Shown here one piece after another: positions 25,450 to 36,489 of a DNA stretch of 64,000 nucleotides (its first letter is position 1; each line of letters opens with the position of its first letter). The notes beneath the pieces are model-generated. The model made no database searches. It worked only from the letters and a program-made list of their open reading frames with translations, and was not told the origin of the DNA. The position numbers and the translations under genes were made by a program. Source of the DNA: Ignelater luminosus (taxonomy: Eukaryota; Arthropoda; Insecta; Coleoptera; Elateridae); NCBI GenBank assembly GCA_011009095.1, contig VTPC01091267.1, forward strand, positions 18,469-82,468, given 5' to 3'.

Positions 25450-26747
25450 CGAGGGTGGTCTGAAAAGTTTCCGACTTCAACGTGAAGATGGCAGCACTCG
25501 TAAATAAAAGCTACTAAATTTCGTTGTTCATTTGTTGACAGTTACTCACCAAAGTTTCAGCCATTTTGGACGCGCAGTTTTTATGTAACAGTCGTTTGAG
25601 TGAGTTGATGTGAGTTTTTTTGTGAAAATGGACAAAATCGAGTATCGAGCTGTCATTAAATATTTGTTTTTGAAAGGCAATACGCCTTCGCAAATAAAAG
25701 ATGAGTTGGATTCTGTGCATGGGGACTCTGCACCATCATTTACCACAGTGAAATTTTGGGCTGCTAAATTTAAACGTGGCCGTAAGAGCTTGGGAGACGA
25801 TGAACGTTCGGGACGTCCAAAAACTGCAACTACCGACAAAAACATCGCCAAAGTTCACCAAATGGTGCTAGACGACCGCCGAATGAAAGTGAAAGAGAAA
25901 GCAGAGGTTATGAACATGTCAAAAGAACGTGTTTGTCACATATTAAATCAACATTTAGGCATTTAGGCATGAGAAAGCTGTCCGCGCGTTGGGTGCCGCG
26001 TTTGCTCACGTTAGACCAAAAACGTGTTCGAATGAATATTTCCAACGCTCTTTTGGCGCAGTTTAGGCGAAATAAATCCGAGTTTTGGCGCCGATTAATT
26101 ACTGTAGATGAAACTTGGATACACCATTATACGCCCGAAACAAAAATACAGTCCAAACAGTGGACTGCAAAGGGGGAACCGGCTCCAAAAAAAGCAAAAA
26201 CTGTTTTTTCGGCTGGGAAAGTGATGACGACTGTTTTTTTGGGATAGTCATGGAGTTATTTTAATCGATTATCTTCAAAAAGGAAAAACTATTATAGGAG
26301 CATACTATGCATCATTACTTGACAAGCTGAAGCCAGAACTTGCGAAAAAACGGCCACATTTGCAGAAAAAGAAAATCCTGTTTTACCAAGACAACGCACC
26401 GTCTCATACCTCAGCGGTTGCCATGGCGAAAATCCACGAATTACGGTTTGAACTGCTTGACCATCCCCCTTACTCACCAGATCTAACCCCAAGCGACTTC
26501 TTTTTGTTCCCTCATCTAAAAATTGCGCTCGGGGGACAAAGATTTTCGTCAAATGAAGAGGCAATCACCTTCGTGAACAATTATTTTGCAGAGAAAAATG
26601 CCGAGTACTATTTGGACGGGTTACAGAGATGGGAGCATCGCTGGGAGAAGTGTGTAGAGTTACAAGACTATATTAAAAAATAAAAAAAATTTTCAGAAAA
26701 AATGTCTTGTATCTTTGTTAGGTCGGAAACTTTTCAGACCACCCTCG
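25450..26747 (+). mobile_element. Mariner element, copy 2 of family M1, 1298 bp
   Basis: CGAGGGTGGTCTGAAAAGTT starts at 25450 and the same sequence is read on the minus strand from 26747. TA is duplicated at 25448-25449 and 26748-26749. The TIRs of this copy match each other better than those of copy 1. The insertion splits the Bro-N domain gene. Confidence 0.94.
25610..26683 (+). pseudogene. Mariner transposase (DD34D), two frameshifts
   Basis: The start is MSFFVKMDKIEYRAVIKYLF (25610; MDKIEY at 25628 is the more likely family start). A perfect 8-bp tandem duplication, ATTTAGGC at 25953-25960 and 25961-25968, ends the first frame at a TAG. The second frame regains GMRKLSARWVPRLLT and VDETWIHHYTPETK; the first catalytic Asp is intact (GAT 26107-26109). 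A seventh T in the run 26234-26240 (six in copy 1) causes a second shift. The last frame holds YQDNAPSH and YSPDLTPSDFFLF with 34-residue spacing, and ends at 26683. All three catalytic Asp codons are present, unlike copy 1. The lesions are all different from those of copy 1, so the two copies died independently. Confidence 0.94.
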
Positions 26748-27255
26748 TAGGTACTCTTGAATTACCAACTAATTGGCAACCTGGGCTATATTCATTAATT
26801 ACGAGCTTGAAGAAATCCGAAGCTGAACGATTTACAGATGGGGTATATAAAGAAGTTCTACCGTCTTGCGTAAGGATGGTCAATATAAAATTAAAACTTC
26901 GGAAAGGTACGACAAAATTCGAAAATTGGCTAATGAACTGCTTGTAACGAATAGAGCTCTCATAGCGGCTAACAAAAGCTGAATTAAGATTCTGAAAAAG
27001 CTAGATAAAATGCTATCGTACTTTTTATTATATCGACTGGCGGACATAGGTTAAGATGTAATTGCTAAACCTAGGTCTCCACATTTGCTACACATCTTAG
27101 CCGTTCATCAACTTAACAAAGCATCGAGTGAAATAGCTTTCATCCTGTTCGCTAGTCAATGCTACGGCTACGTTCCGAAAGGAGTGAATATTCTCAATTG
27201 CATAAAGAATTGGCTGCGGAAGGTAAGGTACCCTTTTCGGTTCGGAACAATATAA

Positions 27256-30200
27256 TTTATGTGCTTGACAAAAGTGGATTTAGAACAATTAATTTTATTT
27301 GTACGTAATAGTACTCGATAAAACGCTACTGTAAAATTTTAACTAAAAACTATTCTATTTAATAAAGATATCTTTTATTTTTATTTTCTTCAAATTAAAC
27401 ACAAGTGGGTATAAAAAGTAAGTCAATTCTTACTTTAGATTATGACTAATCAGTCATCAATCAGAAGATCTTCGCTGATTAATCGACTAAAAAATGCTTA
27501 TTTCACACGAACATCCTATCCCTCTTTAGAAGTTATTTCGCACTCTATAACGTACCTTCAAATAAGTAAATCGACGAATACAAAATACGAATATTAGTTG
27601 CAATCACTAGGGTTACAATTCAAATATTAAATATTATTCATTTTTCATCCCGAATACGAATAATCAATTGTTATTCGTCAGCATGATGAAATAATAAATA
27701 CAATACTGTATCCGCTATTCACGAATACTTTTCAGGACTGGTAATCATATAGTTACCAGAAATTTAGCCTATCATCCTTTCGGTGGCATTTCCTAACACC
27801 CTGTATAAAAAGAGAAGTGTTTAACTCATGCCTTTCAAGCGTTACCAAATGCAGTTAACATTAAATTGGTGATATTGTGCCATTTTTTATGCGAATAAAA
27901 TACTAAAAATCGTTTTAGTAATTTATTCTTAACTTGAATATGATAGACTTCGAGAAGGTTCCAAATTGTAATATTAATCTTAAGGTAGAATTACAAAGCC
28001 TTGGTAATGTCTGTTAAATACATATTACTGTAGTTACATGTCTACTGTTACTAAATAATAACAGTCATTCTTTCTAAAAGAGGCATTAACAATTTGATTG
28101 TAATGAATACTGAATTTGAATAAAAAATTGAACGGAACATCTAACCTGTGAATTCGTTGCCTCTCTTTAAATTTTGGTTTAAATTAGAATCCTTCATAAT
28201 ATATGCATTTTCAATTCTTCACTTTGTTGGATCTCATTTCTACCTTCCTCGACTTTATCTTTAAAAACTTGAGTTAGATACAATAGAATTCCAATTATCC
28301 AATCTAAAGCAGATCCGGATACTTCCCACCTAAGATTAAGCAGGCCTGATACAAATATCAATCAATTCTCTTAGGGATCTAAAATGGAAGACACAGTAGT
28401 GTCATTTTCTAATTTGCAATATTTACTACAGTTAATAAATCAATAGCAAAAGCTTGTTTTGGAAATTAGAAAGTTCATTGGCATATTTAGAGACTCGATA
28501 TCCTTATAATATTGACGTTGCAGTTACATTTACTCTACACACAACACAAATTCTACCGTGTTATTAACGCATTGATGCTTCATTATCAGCTTTGTATTAT
28601 AACGACATTGTTAATGTATTTAGGATACCTACGCGAATTTGTATTAATGCGAATTCACAATTTGTTACTAATGCATTAAAATCGAGCTTTGAAGTAATTC
28701 AATACAAAATCCTGCGGTAGCGATATTCTGTTTATGTAAAAATGCTTTAAATAGATTTCAACACCGTATGCTGTTCTAGCATTGATGCTGTTTATTATTG
28801 AAAGGCGTTATAATTTAATTTGTATTATTGTGTGTTCCTTAGCTCGCATCGAGGTTTCTATTCTCCCGCCAGTTTGCGACCGCAACATCACCTTGGTAAC
28901 GGTGGCGCTGAGATCGGACTTCTGGTTACGACGAGGAATACTTTCTGTTTTTGATGTATGTAATTCGTTCGTTATTGGTCTGTCGCATTTGGACAGTCAT
29001 AAAAATATTTAGTAGCACAAATAGTAAAAACAAAAAAAATAAATTTTTGTTAATACAGTCCACATTTTTATTCAACTTAACGAAAGGTATTTCCAAATCT
29101 TTGCACCAAAGTGAAAAAGCTTCTTAAGGAAGTTAACCTGAGTATTTTGATATACGGAACATAGTATATTTGCAAATGTCTTATTACAGTCATTATAGCA
29201 TTTTCTTCTGCAATTCTTCATCGACAAGACTTTAATTTAGTAGAGAAAGGATGTTCAATATCTAAAACAGCTATATTTAGGCGGATAGATATTCACACAC
29301 AACTCTTTTACGATCTCATAAGAATTCTCTGCAAATGTATGGGCAGGTATCATTCTTATTCTCTCCGCGCTTGAACGGACACGCGTACAGAATATTTTTG
29401 GGCAAAACTCTCCTACAGTTACTTAAAAATGTTCCGATAGCAATCAGAAGGCGTAAATGTGGTCGAGTTGCGTGTGAATTTTCATCAGCCCAAATGTGAC
29501 TGTTTCGATTGTAAACATCCCTTGACTTTTAAATCAGAGACTTGTTAATGTAAGAATTTCAGAGGGAAAGGGTCTAATAACTCGTTATGAAAACATATAT
29601 CAAACAACTCACCTTAACAAGACCTCTCAGTTTGGTGCACGAATATGCAGACATCCTTTATTTAGAAAAAGACTACATGCAAAAGATCCCTGAGATTTAG
29701 GTTGTATTGAGATACGTGATTGTCGAGAATAATCGTAGCTATAGATCAACCTCGTTGACTTCTCAAAGTAATTTAATTAGTTTGTGCAAAATTTCATAGT
29801 CATGAAATCAGAATCAAAAGGCAATATAAGAGTACTTTCAAAATACCATCTTTTCGACAAACTTATGGCAACAAATAGTTCAATGTGTCATTATAAAGTC
29901 ATATAGGTACGCAGCATAGAATAAGGTCTTAATTTTTTTGAGTCAGAAAATTACATGCATAAGGGCAAAGAAGCAGCAGTCAGTTTATAAAGTAATATTA
30001 CCAGTACCTTTTGCATTAACTATGGTACAGTATTGCGTTTCACACCATCTAAAGCAGGAAACAAAAAACATAAACCCCTGCAGGAGCATGAATACTATTA
30101 GAAATTGGTTGTGTGGTATTAAACAGGTGCTTTCGTCTTCTAACATTTTAATCACAATGATATCAATGTAACTATTAGCCTATTATTCACTTTTGTGGTA

Positions 30201-30999
30201 ACATCTCTGGTGCTTTAGTGCTTGACTTCAATGTTTATCCTATAGCTAAAAGGTTGAGACTGTTGAGTGGATAGTCGAATTTATGGAAGTTCAATAATTT
30301 TTAACTGAACAATCAATCTTAACTGCGCGAAGTATTTTTGAGTTTTATACGAAAAGAAATGAACTATCAAAACTAATATATATCTTGCTGTTCCTTCGGT
30401 CCTGCCTCGTACCTAAACTAACTGACATTACAAATAAAGTAATTTAACTAACGCTGATTTATTATTGTTTTCTTGTATTTAAATCATTTCGAGTATGATA
30501 AGGTACTAGTAGATATTTATTAAGAACTATTATGGTTGGTTAAAACTAATTTTATCTGACATTTTCTGTAAATATTAAAAATACATAGAACTTCACAATT
30601 ATTCAGTATGACTTTTTACCAACTTATTAACTTCGTTGTTGTGATTTTGAACCGTAGCTGCTAGTTTTAATTAACGTCTAGTATTTAGTTTCGCATAATG
30701 TAGCAGAATGGTTAAGGTTAAAAATCTACATGAAACATGTTTTAAGGTTTTTAAAAATGCTAGACGTAATAAAAATGTATATTTAATTCAAAACATAAAT
30801 ATTATTTAATTATATAGGAGACGGTTATAATTCCTATAGTTATATTGCGCCACGCCGCCGCCGCGCTGTTTAACAAGCGAAATATATACGCACCATTACG
30901 TCTAATTCAACACAGTTCTAACATTCCGGTTGAGTCCGTATAAACCATTCATATTGCCATGTAAACAAGTGTAATTCCACTAAATTGTATACATGCACA
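27256..30999. other. No gene seen; two small GC-rich islands
   Basis: This is AT-rich background. About 28845-28985 is clearly richer in G and C (CTCCCGCCAGTTTGCGACCG, CCTTGGTAACGGTGGCGC) and about 30848-30875 reads GCGCCACGCCGCCGCCGCGC. Neither holds a convincing exon. They could be regulatory or the ends of old elements. A CAGGGTG-type fragment (AACACCCTGTATAAAAAG) lies at about 27799. Confidence 0.35.
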
Positions 31000-31435
31000 C
31001 AACACTCGAAAGGGCCTACAATACACTTAATAATGCTGTTCGATGTAAACCCTATAATTATCCGGTGAAGAGTTAAATTACATAGTACAATAACGCAGTA
31101 TCTAAAGTGCTCGTATTTTCTATAGAATGAAGCAATTTTCTGTTTGAATGAAATACTTGACCATTACGTAAGTCTAAAGTCTTTTTACATTCTAATTTCA
31201 AATAACTCGAGCCATTAATTAAAACAATACAAACGCTAGCAACACAGCCTTCTGTAACATACTTTTGTTACTGGCATATTAAAATACTAGTATGTCAGGT
31301 ATTACATTCATACTTTTAACGTTAGGATTACGCCAGTTGTACGTCCCCGTTTAAGATTATAATAGAGACTGATTGATATCTTTTCACAAATACAGACGCT
31401 AGATTGGTACATTTTCAAAATTCATATTTGGTCTA

Positions 31436-33542
31436 TAGTCTAAATCAAATAAGAATAAAGCGAAGGAAATGATAGGGACAGCATGACCTTCATCCTCACT
31501 GGTTAATAAACAAGTCCGTTTTACACTACTTTAACATGCTGATTTTAATTGAATACCATGTTACCAGATGTACGAAAGTAAATTACTTATAGTTACATAA
31601 AAAAAATGTTTTATGATATATATCTGATAAAACAATTTTTTAGTAATGTTTATAACTGAAAAATATATAACGTACTTTTCATAAATACCTTAAAAATAGA
31701 TGATAAGACAAACCTAAAAGAAACGGAGACGTGACAACGTTGGCTTTTGTGAAGTTTTAATATAACCACAGTTTTTCCTTTTTGCTTGGTTAGGGTCAGT
31801 TAGTCTGTTATTCTAATTTTGTCATTTTACGTCTTTTTTGGTATTGCTGTTATTCTTTTATTTATATTAAAATAGTTCTTTTAAGAGCTCATTGAACTCA
31901 GCGTATCGTTATACAGGTAATTATAATTTGAATTATAACAACCTAATGATCAAAATATCAATGCAATATTTCAGGTTATGTTTGCGATTATGGCTGAAGT
32001 TTTCAAAAATGCTAAAGGAAAACACGTAAAAGGTGGTCAGAGACTTATGGCTTACAATGTCTATTTAAAACATTTACAAAACAACAGTAAGACTTGGTCA
32101 GTCAAACAAACGTCGGCTGAAGTTGGGATCGGACAGAATACGATGTGGAATATAATTAAACAAATGGAAGCTTCTGGATTCGTACGATCTCCTAAGAAAA
32201 CTAGGGAATCAAAAACATGTTTTCAGAAACTTGAAGACTTCGAGAAATCTGCCATACGAAGACATCTACATTGTTTTTATTTTCGAAATGAAGTTCCAAC
32301 TGTAGGAAAAATACTACAAGCTGTTAACGAAGACGATTCATTACCAGATTTTAGTTATTCAACATTACATAGAACGTTATTAAAATTAGGATTCAAATAT
32401 GATAAACGAACAAGAAAAACAATTTTGATTGAAAAGTCAACAATTGTTTTGTGGAGAAGAAAATATTTAACTGCTATTAAACAATATCGAGAAGAAGGAA
32501 GAACGATTTATTACACAGATGAAACATGGGTTAATGCAGGACATGTGGGAAGCAAAGTTTGGCATGATACTACCATTAAAACTGCCAGACAAGCATTATT
32601 TGAAGGCCTTTCAACTGGAATCAAAGATCCATCAGGCAAAGGAAAGAGGTTAATAGTTGTTCACATCGGTAGTGAATCTGGCTTTGTTGATGGAGGATTT
32701 CTAACTTTTGAATCCAAAAAGACAGGTGAAGACTGTATTGTTTTTGTATGTTTTTTATTACAATAAATTATTTGAATGTTTGTAGGTGATTATCATCAAG
32801 ACATGGATGGAGATGTTTTTAAAATGTGGTTGGAAGGGATCCTACCTAAATTAGAACCTCATTCGGTCATTGTAATGGACAACGCCCCTTATCATAGTGT
32901 TAAAGCTGATAAAGTACCCACTCGGAATTGGAGAAAAGATCAGATTATTGATTGGCTTCATGGCAAGGAAATCACACCAGGAGAAAATTTATTGAAATTG
33001 CAATCGATGAACTTATTAAAAAGAGTGGAAAATTAATTTTAAGATACCACCGTATCACTGTAATCTGAATCCTATTGTGCTAGTATGGGCTCAAGTTAAG
33101 CAACATGTTGCTGTTAATAATCGAACGTACTCTATCGAAGAGGTAAAGCAACTCTTATGTGATGGAATTGCTGGTGTAACTGCAGAAAAGTGGAATGATT
33201 GTGTCAATCATGTAATTCGTGAAGAAAATCATATGTGGGATTTAGACGGAATAACAGAACAAGTGGTTGAGAAAACTGTGATTAATTTACAGTCGGAGAG
33301 TTCTAGCGAGGAGGATTCTGCTGACGATGATATGGAGGTTATTCATTATACTTTGTCATTATAAAAATCTACTATTTCATTTATTCATAGTTCGTCAGCT
33401 ACTGGTTTTTAATTTTTATACATATTCTTGAACAACTATTAGAAAGCAATTTCAAATTTGGCGCCCTTTTCGAACACTTCAGCTGCTTAAATCTGCCTTG
33501 CACCGCAGTGCCACCTACTTTATTCTTATTTGATTTAGACTA
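31436..33542 (+). mobile_element. IS630/Tc1-like transposon with 25-bp TIRs, 2107 bp
   Basis: The left end is TAGTCTAAATCAAATAAG... (31436-31460) and the right end (33518-33542) is its perfect 25-bp inverse. TA flanks both sides (31434-31435, 33543-33544). The paralogous empty site in the inverted repeat-B copy (about 49188) reads, on the minus strand, TTTGGTCTAGGTAG with a single TA. This proves the boundaries and the TA duplication. The gene inside is a DDE-type transposase on the plus strand. Confidence 0.93.
31978..33364 (+). pseudogene. DDE transposase with intron; catalytic Glu lost
   Basis: The first frame (31978-32766; ATG at 31990 also possible) has an HTH region (WSVKQTSAEVGIGQNTMWNI), and then the catalytic start IYYTDETWVNAGHVGSKVW with Asp at 32518-32520. 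A 60-bp intron, GTGAAGACTG...TTTGTAG (32726-32785), restores the reading ..ESKKTG|DYHQDMDG. Exon 2 has VIVMDNAPYHS with the second Asp at 32878-32880, then DKVPTRNWRKDQII. Frame changes near 32985 and 33030 and a small gap precede PPYHCNLNPIVLVWAQVK. In related DDE_3 transposases this reads LNPIE; here GTG at 33077-33079 puts Val at the catalytic Glu. The end is a Ser/Asp/Glu-rich tail. A possible 58-bp 5'-UTR intron (31917-31974, GTAATT...TTTCAG) precedes the ATG. Confidence 0.85.
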
Positions 33543-33790
33543 TAGATAGTTTTCATTTGTACTACTATATAAAATGTGCACGTTTTTCATCACGCCAACT
33601 AAATAGTAATTTGACAAATTACAGAACGTCACAATTATATGTGGATGAAGAATAACGTTGCTAAAATAGTAAATAAAATTAATTAGCTCTATATTCTAAA
33701 ATTATTTTGCTTTTTTTAATGAAACATCTTAAATGTTTTGATATTTTTTTAATCTTGTTTGATTGTCGACTACTATAGTATGTATTACAA

Positions 33791-34187
33791 GAATCCAAAC
33801 CCAACTATTTTGGTTTTTTCGATTCACCCCAGTCTTTGGCATTTACTTTCACGCAAATTAGGTTTTTTTGTTCACAATTGAAAATACTATTAAAATTCTA
33901 ATTGGATAGTTCTATTACACAAAAGATTTTTATTACATAGAAATATGCAAATCGCTAATCTACTCAGATCTTTAAATGGACCTCCATGAATCTGTAATTG
34001 TAATTTAGAAGAACAAAAAGTTTCCGTTTGACAGTACTGAATTAATATTTTTTTGCTACTTGCGGTAGATCTTTAAACATTATTCATGCGTACATTATTG
34101 AAATAAAAATGGCAAATCTAAATTTTCTTCATACTGATAAAGTTAATGATCTCTAAGTATGTCTAGAAACATTAAAATTAACGTGGT
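33791..34187. other. No gene seen
   Basis: AT-rich sequence beyond the end of repeat B, with no feature. Confidence 0.4.
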
Positions 34188-34245
34188 GATCGAATCCACA
34201 ACCTTGCTTCTCTGAACCAAAGCTCTAACTGTGAGTTTAACGCAA
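34188..34245 (-). other. tRNA-like / SINE-head fragment
   Basis: On the minus strand AGTTAGAGCTTTGGTTCAGA is followed by AGGTTGTGGATTCGATCACC. This resembles the D-arm (A box) and T-arm (B box, GATTCGATC) of a tRNA-derived RNA polymerase III promoter. No full cloverleaf forms by eye, so it is probably a SINE fragment or tRNA pseudogene. Confidence 0.35.
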
Positions 34246-34514
34246 TATTTCTTGGGCATACGATAAAGTTCCTATTCGTAGTTAACATGTTATAATGTTA
34301 TTGTAATGCATCCATTGATGAGAAGAGCTTGCAACTGCCAAAGATACGCTTTGCAATCTAGGCAAATGTTTAATGATTTACCTTACGTTATTAGTTCGGT
34401 AGTATTAGATATCTTTTTAAGTAAATGTGAAAATAATTAGAAGAAGATTTTTCTCTACTTAAACGTGTTGTATTCTACGTACTGTTAAACATACTAAAAC
34501 TCTTTACATGTCCT

Positions 34515-35215
34515 AGGTGTGCCTGACCACCATTTCGAGAAAATGGTGGAAAATGTGCAACGTTTTTCGACTACAGCTTGAAAACCGTTTAACCCACGTA
34601 AATGCCTCACAGAAAAAAATTAGAAGAGCGTAAAATTTCCAACAAGATGAGTATATACTTGCTTTTGTAAAATGTCTAGTTTTGAAGAAAAGAAATCATT
34701 ACTGAAAAGCTTGAGTTTTAGTGCTTTAGCCCAGTAAATTATATGATTTGATCCGTAACCAATTAAGAGTAAGCTTAATTTTGGCAAATTTTTGATGCTT
34801 CCACGCTAGCCCCCGGAGGACTCTGAACTTGCAGGTTGGTAGTAATTCTCTTCTAGCTTTCAACCAGTCGCAGATTACCAAAAAACAATTATATGTTTAA
34901 TTGCTAAAAAATACAGAGTTTTCCTGGTTAGTTACAGGTCAAATCCTACATTTCTAGAGCTATAGCACTAATTTTCCATTTTACAAAACTGAAGTTTTTA
35001 ATTATGATTTTTTCTCTAAAACAAAACATTTTATAAAAGCAAGTATATACTTATTTTGATGTAAATTCTATGCCCTTTTAAGTTACCTCTATGAAGAATT
35101 TACTTAGTATAAACGGTGTTCAAGATATAAGTGAAAAACATCAGAGAGACCCACATTTTTCTTCTAATATTCTCCTAATTTTTTCCTACCACTTCTGAAC
35201 TATATTGTAATATAC
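34515..35215. repeat. Long inverted-repeat (foldback) element, ~700 bp
   Basis: The left arm (about 34530-34775) and right arm (about 34925-35190) are diverged inverses over about 250 bp. Matching blocks, left versus right on the minus strand: CTTGAAAACCGTTTA / CTTGAACACCGTTTA; GTATATACTTGCTTTTGTAA / GTATATACTTGCTTTTATAA; GATTTGATCCGTAACCAA / GATTTGACCTGTAACTAA. The central 150 bp is unique. No gene is present. It could be a foldback MITE or two opposed copies of one repeat; the termini are unclear. Confidence 0.65.
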
Positions 35216-35219
35216 AATT

Positions 35220-36489
35220 TAAAAAAAAAGACAATGTTGAACAATGTATTAGGTATTTCAATTAGTGAAGAAAAAAAATACGTAGGGTACATTAATCAGT
35301 CAATAGTAACAACACTCACTGCTTCGTAGATTCAAATTACACCATACAATATTTGACGAAAAGAGGTGATAACTATTGCCAGGCTTTACTATTTTACAAT
35401 CTTTCGATTTCAACCATAATATCTAATCTAACTGTTTCTAGATAGTATAAAAGCTGCATAAGCAATCTTGCGGTTTAGCCAAATAAAACTAAAATTTAAT
35501 GTAAAAGTCGAAACATGTCATAAAATATTTTTAAATAAAGATCAATAAAAAACATATGGTGGCAGGACCTTTACAAATTATAGTATAGCCCCGATATAAG
35601 GAATCATTTTATAGATATATGGATAGATAGATATTACAGTAAAATCACTTTGATTCGATACTTTGATGACATTATCATCTTCTTCTGGGACAATACCACC
35701 AAAACATATAATTAAGGTTTTCCTTATTTGATAATAACCACAAATAGCCAAGAACAGGAATCGACAATATAAATACGTTGCTTTACAATTTAATCTTAAA
35801 TTTTTGTTTTATTGATGTTTGACCACAAAGGTAGCGGTTAATAGGAATAAGCAATGTTATTGGTATAGTTGCATCTCCTATGTCTTCTTGTATCTGCCCT
35901 CTCCCTAAGTTGAGGACCACAGACACCCCGCTGCAGCATCCTCCCCGTCTTGTGGTCTAACCGACGTCTACTCCTTGGAAAAAAGATAGACTTATGTCAG
36001 GCTTTATAAGGCCAGTAGTCTCTTTCCAAAATGCGGGGTTGGTAGTTTTCCAATTTACGGAGTCCTTTTTCCTGTTACTATCATCTGCTACCTTGCTTCT
36101 TTCCTGTCACAGTTCTACAAAAGACCGTTATTCGAAAACTTTGCTAGCTATCACGCTGCACACAATAACCCCACCGTTCCATGGACCATCTAGGACCTGT
36201 ACCACATTGGCACCACGTCACACTACACTACACTTCCACTGCAGCACTTCCATTGGCTTCCCATAGACAGTTGATGTTCCTATCATCAAGTCTAAGCAGA
36301 AACACCAACCACAAGCAGCAGCTTACTAGTCTTCACTTGCCGTTCTATCTCAGTCAATTAGACATTTCACTAACGCTTTCATACACATCACAAATAGAAA
36401 ATTCCTACAACTCTGAACTAACAGACGCTATTTGTATAAAAACAATGCCGACATGAAGAAGTTTTCTACAGCCATTTCGTCGTTATTGA
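35220..36489. other. Unassigned; C-rich tract at 35880-36450
   Basis: From about 35880 the plus strand is rich in C and CA/CT (CTGCCCTCTCCCTAAGTTGA, CACCACGTCACACTACAC), unlike its AT-rich surroundings. Two overlapping frames of about 90 codons exist, but I recognise neither and see no splice or start context. An old transposon fragment or UTR is as likely as a gene. Confidence 0.35.

Larger units (their letters stand above)
25248..27255 (+). pseudogene. Bro-N domain gene (virus-like), broken by mariner
   Basis: The gene is in two parts around the mariner at 25450-26747. The first part starts at ATG 25248 (MSLVKRSLKLS), meets TGA at 25281, and continues in the same frame with EVVWFKRYDVAAFLGY and AVLNHV. 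This is the start of a Bro-N (baculovirus repeated ORF N-terminal) domain: W-F-x-x-x-D-V-A-x-x-L-G-Y then a conserved H-V. The second part, after the mariner, has NWQPGLYSLITSLKKSEAE and YKEVLPS, matching the ESGLY..I..SK...A..F..WV..EVLPS half of the same domain. After a shift near 26868 the frame reads RKDGQYKIK. It then stays in one frame to TAA 27253, through stops at 26980 and 27052, with LLHILAVHQL and YVPKGVNILN typical of the C-terminal region of these proteins. Bro genes occur in baculoviruses, entomopoxviruses, iridoviruses and ascoviruses, where they are DNA-binding proteins. I infer an old endogenised viral or virus-derived gene; a transposon-borne origin is possible. Confidence 0.75.
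31000..33790 (+). repeat. Repeat family B, copy 1 (interrupted)
   Basis: 31000-31435 plus 33543-33790 aligns with the reverse complement of 48960-49640. Shared blocks include TTTTCTATAGAATGAAG, AAATAACTCGAGCCATTAAT, TTCTGTAACATACTTTTGTT, AACGTTAGGATTAC, GCCAACTAAATAGTAATTTG and TATATTCTAAAATTATTTTG. The two copies differ at perhaps one base in six or seven by eye. The family is non-coding and unclassified. The 2.1-kb transposon at 31436-33542 interrupts this copy only. Confidence 0.85.

Noticed and set aside
35994..36456. Two overlapping plus-strand frames of about 90 codons
   Set aside because: They overlap in different frames in a C-rich tract, and the peptides are Ser/Thr/His/Leu-rich without a motif. 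More likely composition-driven.
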